Positions 5,716 through 6,312 of a stretch of DNA of 6,312 bases are shown here, in pieces. The stretch's first letter is position 1. Each line of letters starts with the position of its first letter. The notes below the pieces were generated by a model. The model did no database searches and was not told the origin of the DNA. It saw nothing but the letters and a program-made list of their open reading frames with translations. The DNA comes from Bacteroidales bacterium (lineage in GTDB: Bacteria; Bacteroidota; Bacteroidia; Bacteroidales; B18-G4), in the NCBI GenBank assembly GCA_030618905.1, contig JAUXCL010000146.1, forward strand, positions 1-6,312, given 5' to 3'. The position numbers and the translations under genes were made by a program.

Positions 5716-6177
5716 CTAAGGCATTTCTTCTATTTCTCCCTTTTCATTCACAAGAACTCCCCAATTGACTGCAACAAGTTCTTCGTCCATGAAAAAGAAG
5801 TCAATCATCGCATCATCATATGAAACCCTGTTTTCACCTGTTTCATCTGTTTCTGTTTCTGCTACCTCAAAACCTTTTGATGACATTAAATCCACAATTT
5901 GGGATTCTTCCATTTCGAATATCCAATGTCCGTACAAAGTGGATTCGGGATGTTCGGTTTCAAAACATGCTACCACAGATTTTTCTATGCCTTCCATGAA
6001 AACAGTAATACCCTTTTCCCAATAATTCATGATGATGGTATTAAAAACGTCGGCATCTTCAATGTGCTCAATTTCTTCAGCTTCGCCTAATAAATCAAAA
6101 ACAGCTTCAGTAGAAGCGCCGAAAGGGATTTCTCCTAAACCTTCCTTAGGATAAATTTCTAATGTCAATTCTCTCAT
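5716..6177 (-). CDS. Highly acidic protein of unknown function
   Basis: A 153-residue cytosolic protein without signal peptide or membrane segments. It is very acidic, with 39 Asp/Glu against 7 Lys/Arg by my count. The N-terminal part has the pattern GLGEIPFGASTEAVFDLLGE (13-32). This resembles the glycine-x-x-x-phenylalanine-glycine, then valine, then LG-E/P motif seen at the start of many small alpha/beta proteins of polymorphic-toxin immunity or BamE-like type, but the resemblance is too short for a family call. Later segments are rich in aromatics (IMNYWEKGITVF at 49-60, YGHWIFEMEE at 82-91). The ATG at 6177 is preceded by an AT-rich stretch with no Shine-Dalgarno and, 24 bp further up, by a 7-bp tandem repeat. 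I do not recognise the family. Confidence 0.78.
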   Translation of the reverse strand: MRELTLEIYPKEGLGEIPFGASTEAVFDLLGEAEEIEHIEDADVFNTIIMNYWEKGITVFMEGIEKSVVACFETEHPESTLYGHWIFEMEESQIVDLMSSKGFEVAETETDETGENRVSYDDAMIDFFFMDEELVAVNWGVLVNEKGEIEEMP

Positions 6178-6201
6178 TTTTTTATAGATAACTTCTAACT
6201 A

Positions 6202-6229
6202 CCTAATACTTAATACTTAATACTCAATA
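6202..6229. repeat. Tandem repeat (CTTAATA) x4
   Basis: Four 7-bp units: CCTAATA (6202-6208), CTTAATA (6209-6215), CTTAATA (6216-6222) and CTCAATA (6223-6229), with a decaying partial copy on the right (CTAACAT). The two central units are identical and the outer two each differ at one base. The array lies in the 65 bp between the acidic-protein start and the stop of the right-edge gene. Confidence 0.88.
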
Positions 6230-6242
6230 CTAACATCTTATT

Positions 6243-6312
6243 CTATTTAAAAGGCGAATCAGCTTCTTTGGCCATGTGATTGTAAACCATTTTATCCATA
6301 AAGCGTGGGAAC
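6243..6312 (-). CDS. C-terminal end of a protein, possibly a short-chain dehydrogenase (partial)
   Basis: The minus-strand frame entering from the right edge gives 22 codons, beginning FPRFMDKMVYNHMA and ending in DSPFK, with TAG at 6245-6243. The basic, aromatic ending resembles the C-terminus of some Bacteroidota SDR-family oxidoreductases. That is recalled resemblance over a very short stretch, so the family is only a suggestion. It lies in the same orientation as the acidic-protein gene, 65 bp upstream of it, with a tandem repeat between them. Confidence 0.55.
   Translation of the reverse strand, partial: FPRFMDKMVYNHMAKEADSPFK

Noticed and set aside
4249..6229. Tandem repeats as a CRISPR array or an Xer/dif-type attachment site
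   Set aside because: The units are 7-8 bp with no spacers, and no cas gene is present. None of the arrays shows the two-arm inverted structure of about 28 bp expected for dif, so nearness to the recombinase alone is not evidence.

Overview
The window looks like a chromosomal housekeeping segment from a member of the Bacteroidota, most likely a Bacteroidales or Marinilabiliales-like lineage. Four things point there. The minus-strand order rpmG, DUF4295, ftsY, rimO is characteristic of the phylum. DUF4295 is a small family that I know only from Bacteroidota. Two upstream regions carry good matches to the Bacteroidota -7 promoter box TAnnTTTG. The genes mostly lack convincing Shine-Dalgarno sequences. 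Nothing suggests phage, plasmid, CRISPR or an insertion sequence.

Layout from left to right. Positions 1-107 hold the tail of an unidentified plus-strand gene, which converges on a two-gene minus-strand unit: an exported protein with nine YwqK/MORN-like repeats (1382 to 615), followed by a PaaI-type hotdog thioesterase (606 to 127). That unit has its own good promoter at 1424-1455. Next, all on the minus strand, come rpmG (bL33), a 50-residue DUF4295 protein, ftsY (signal-recognition-particle receptor GTPase) and rimO (methylthiotransferase acting on ribosomal protein uS12). This is a block for ribosome building, ribosome modification and protein targeting. A strong intrinsic terminator lies between DUF4295 and ftsY. 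Upstream of rpmG is a minus-strand gene for a small multi-pass membrane protein. A plus-strand tyrosine recombinase of the XerC/XerD type starts divergently from it. The recombinase converges on a minus-strand gene for a very acidic protein of unknown function. The right edge holds the last 22 codons of another minus-strand gene, possibly a short-chain dehydrogenase.

Three things deserve attention. First, rimO has no ATG, GTG or TTG start that keeps its essential first cysteine. The open frame carries the conserved LGCSKNLVDSE segment upstream of the first ATG, so translation must begin at an AUU/AUC-type codon, or the base record is wrong there. Second, three separate intergenic gaps within 2 kb each hold a four-copy tandem repeat with a 7 or 8 bp unit: CTGTTCA, CTYAATCA and CTTAATA. 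The units differ but share the same size and copy number, as if one process makes or maintains them. Third, the repeat in front of the recombinase abuts a perfect TAnnTTTG box that overlaps the TTG start, which suggests a GTG start on a nearly leaderless message. I see no clearly new multi-gene system; the repeats and the rimO start are the most unusual signals.
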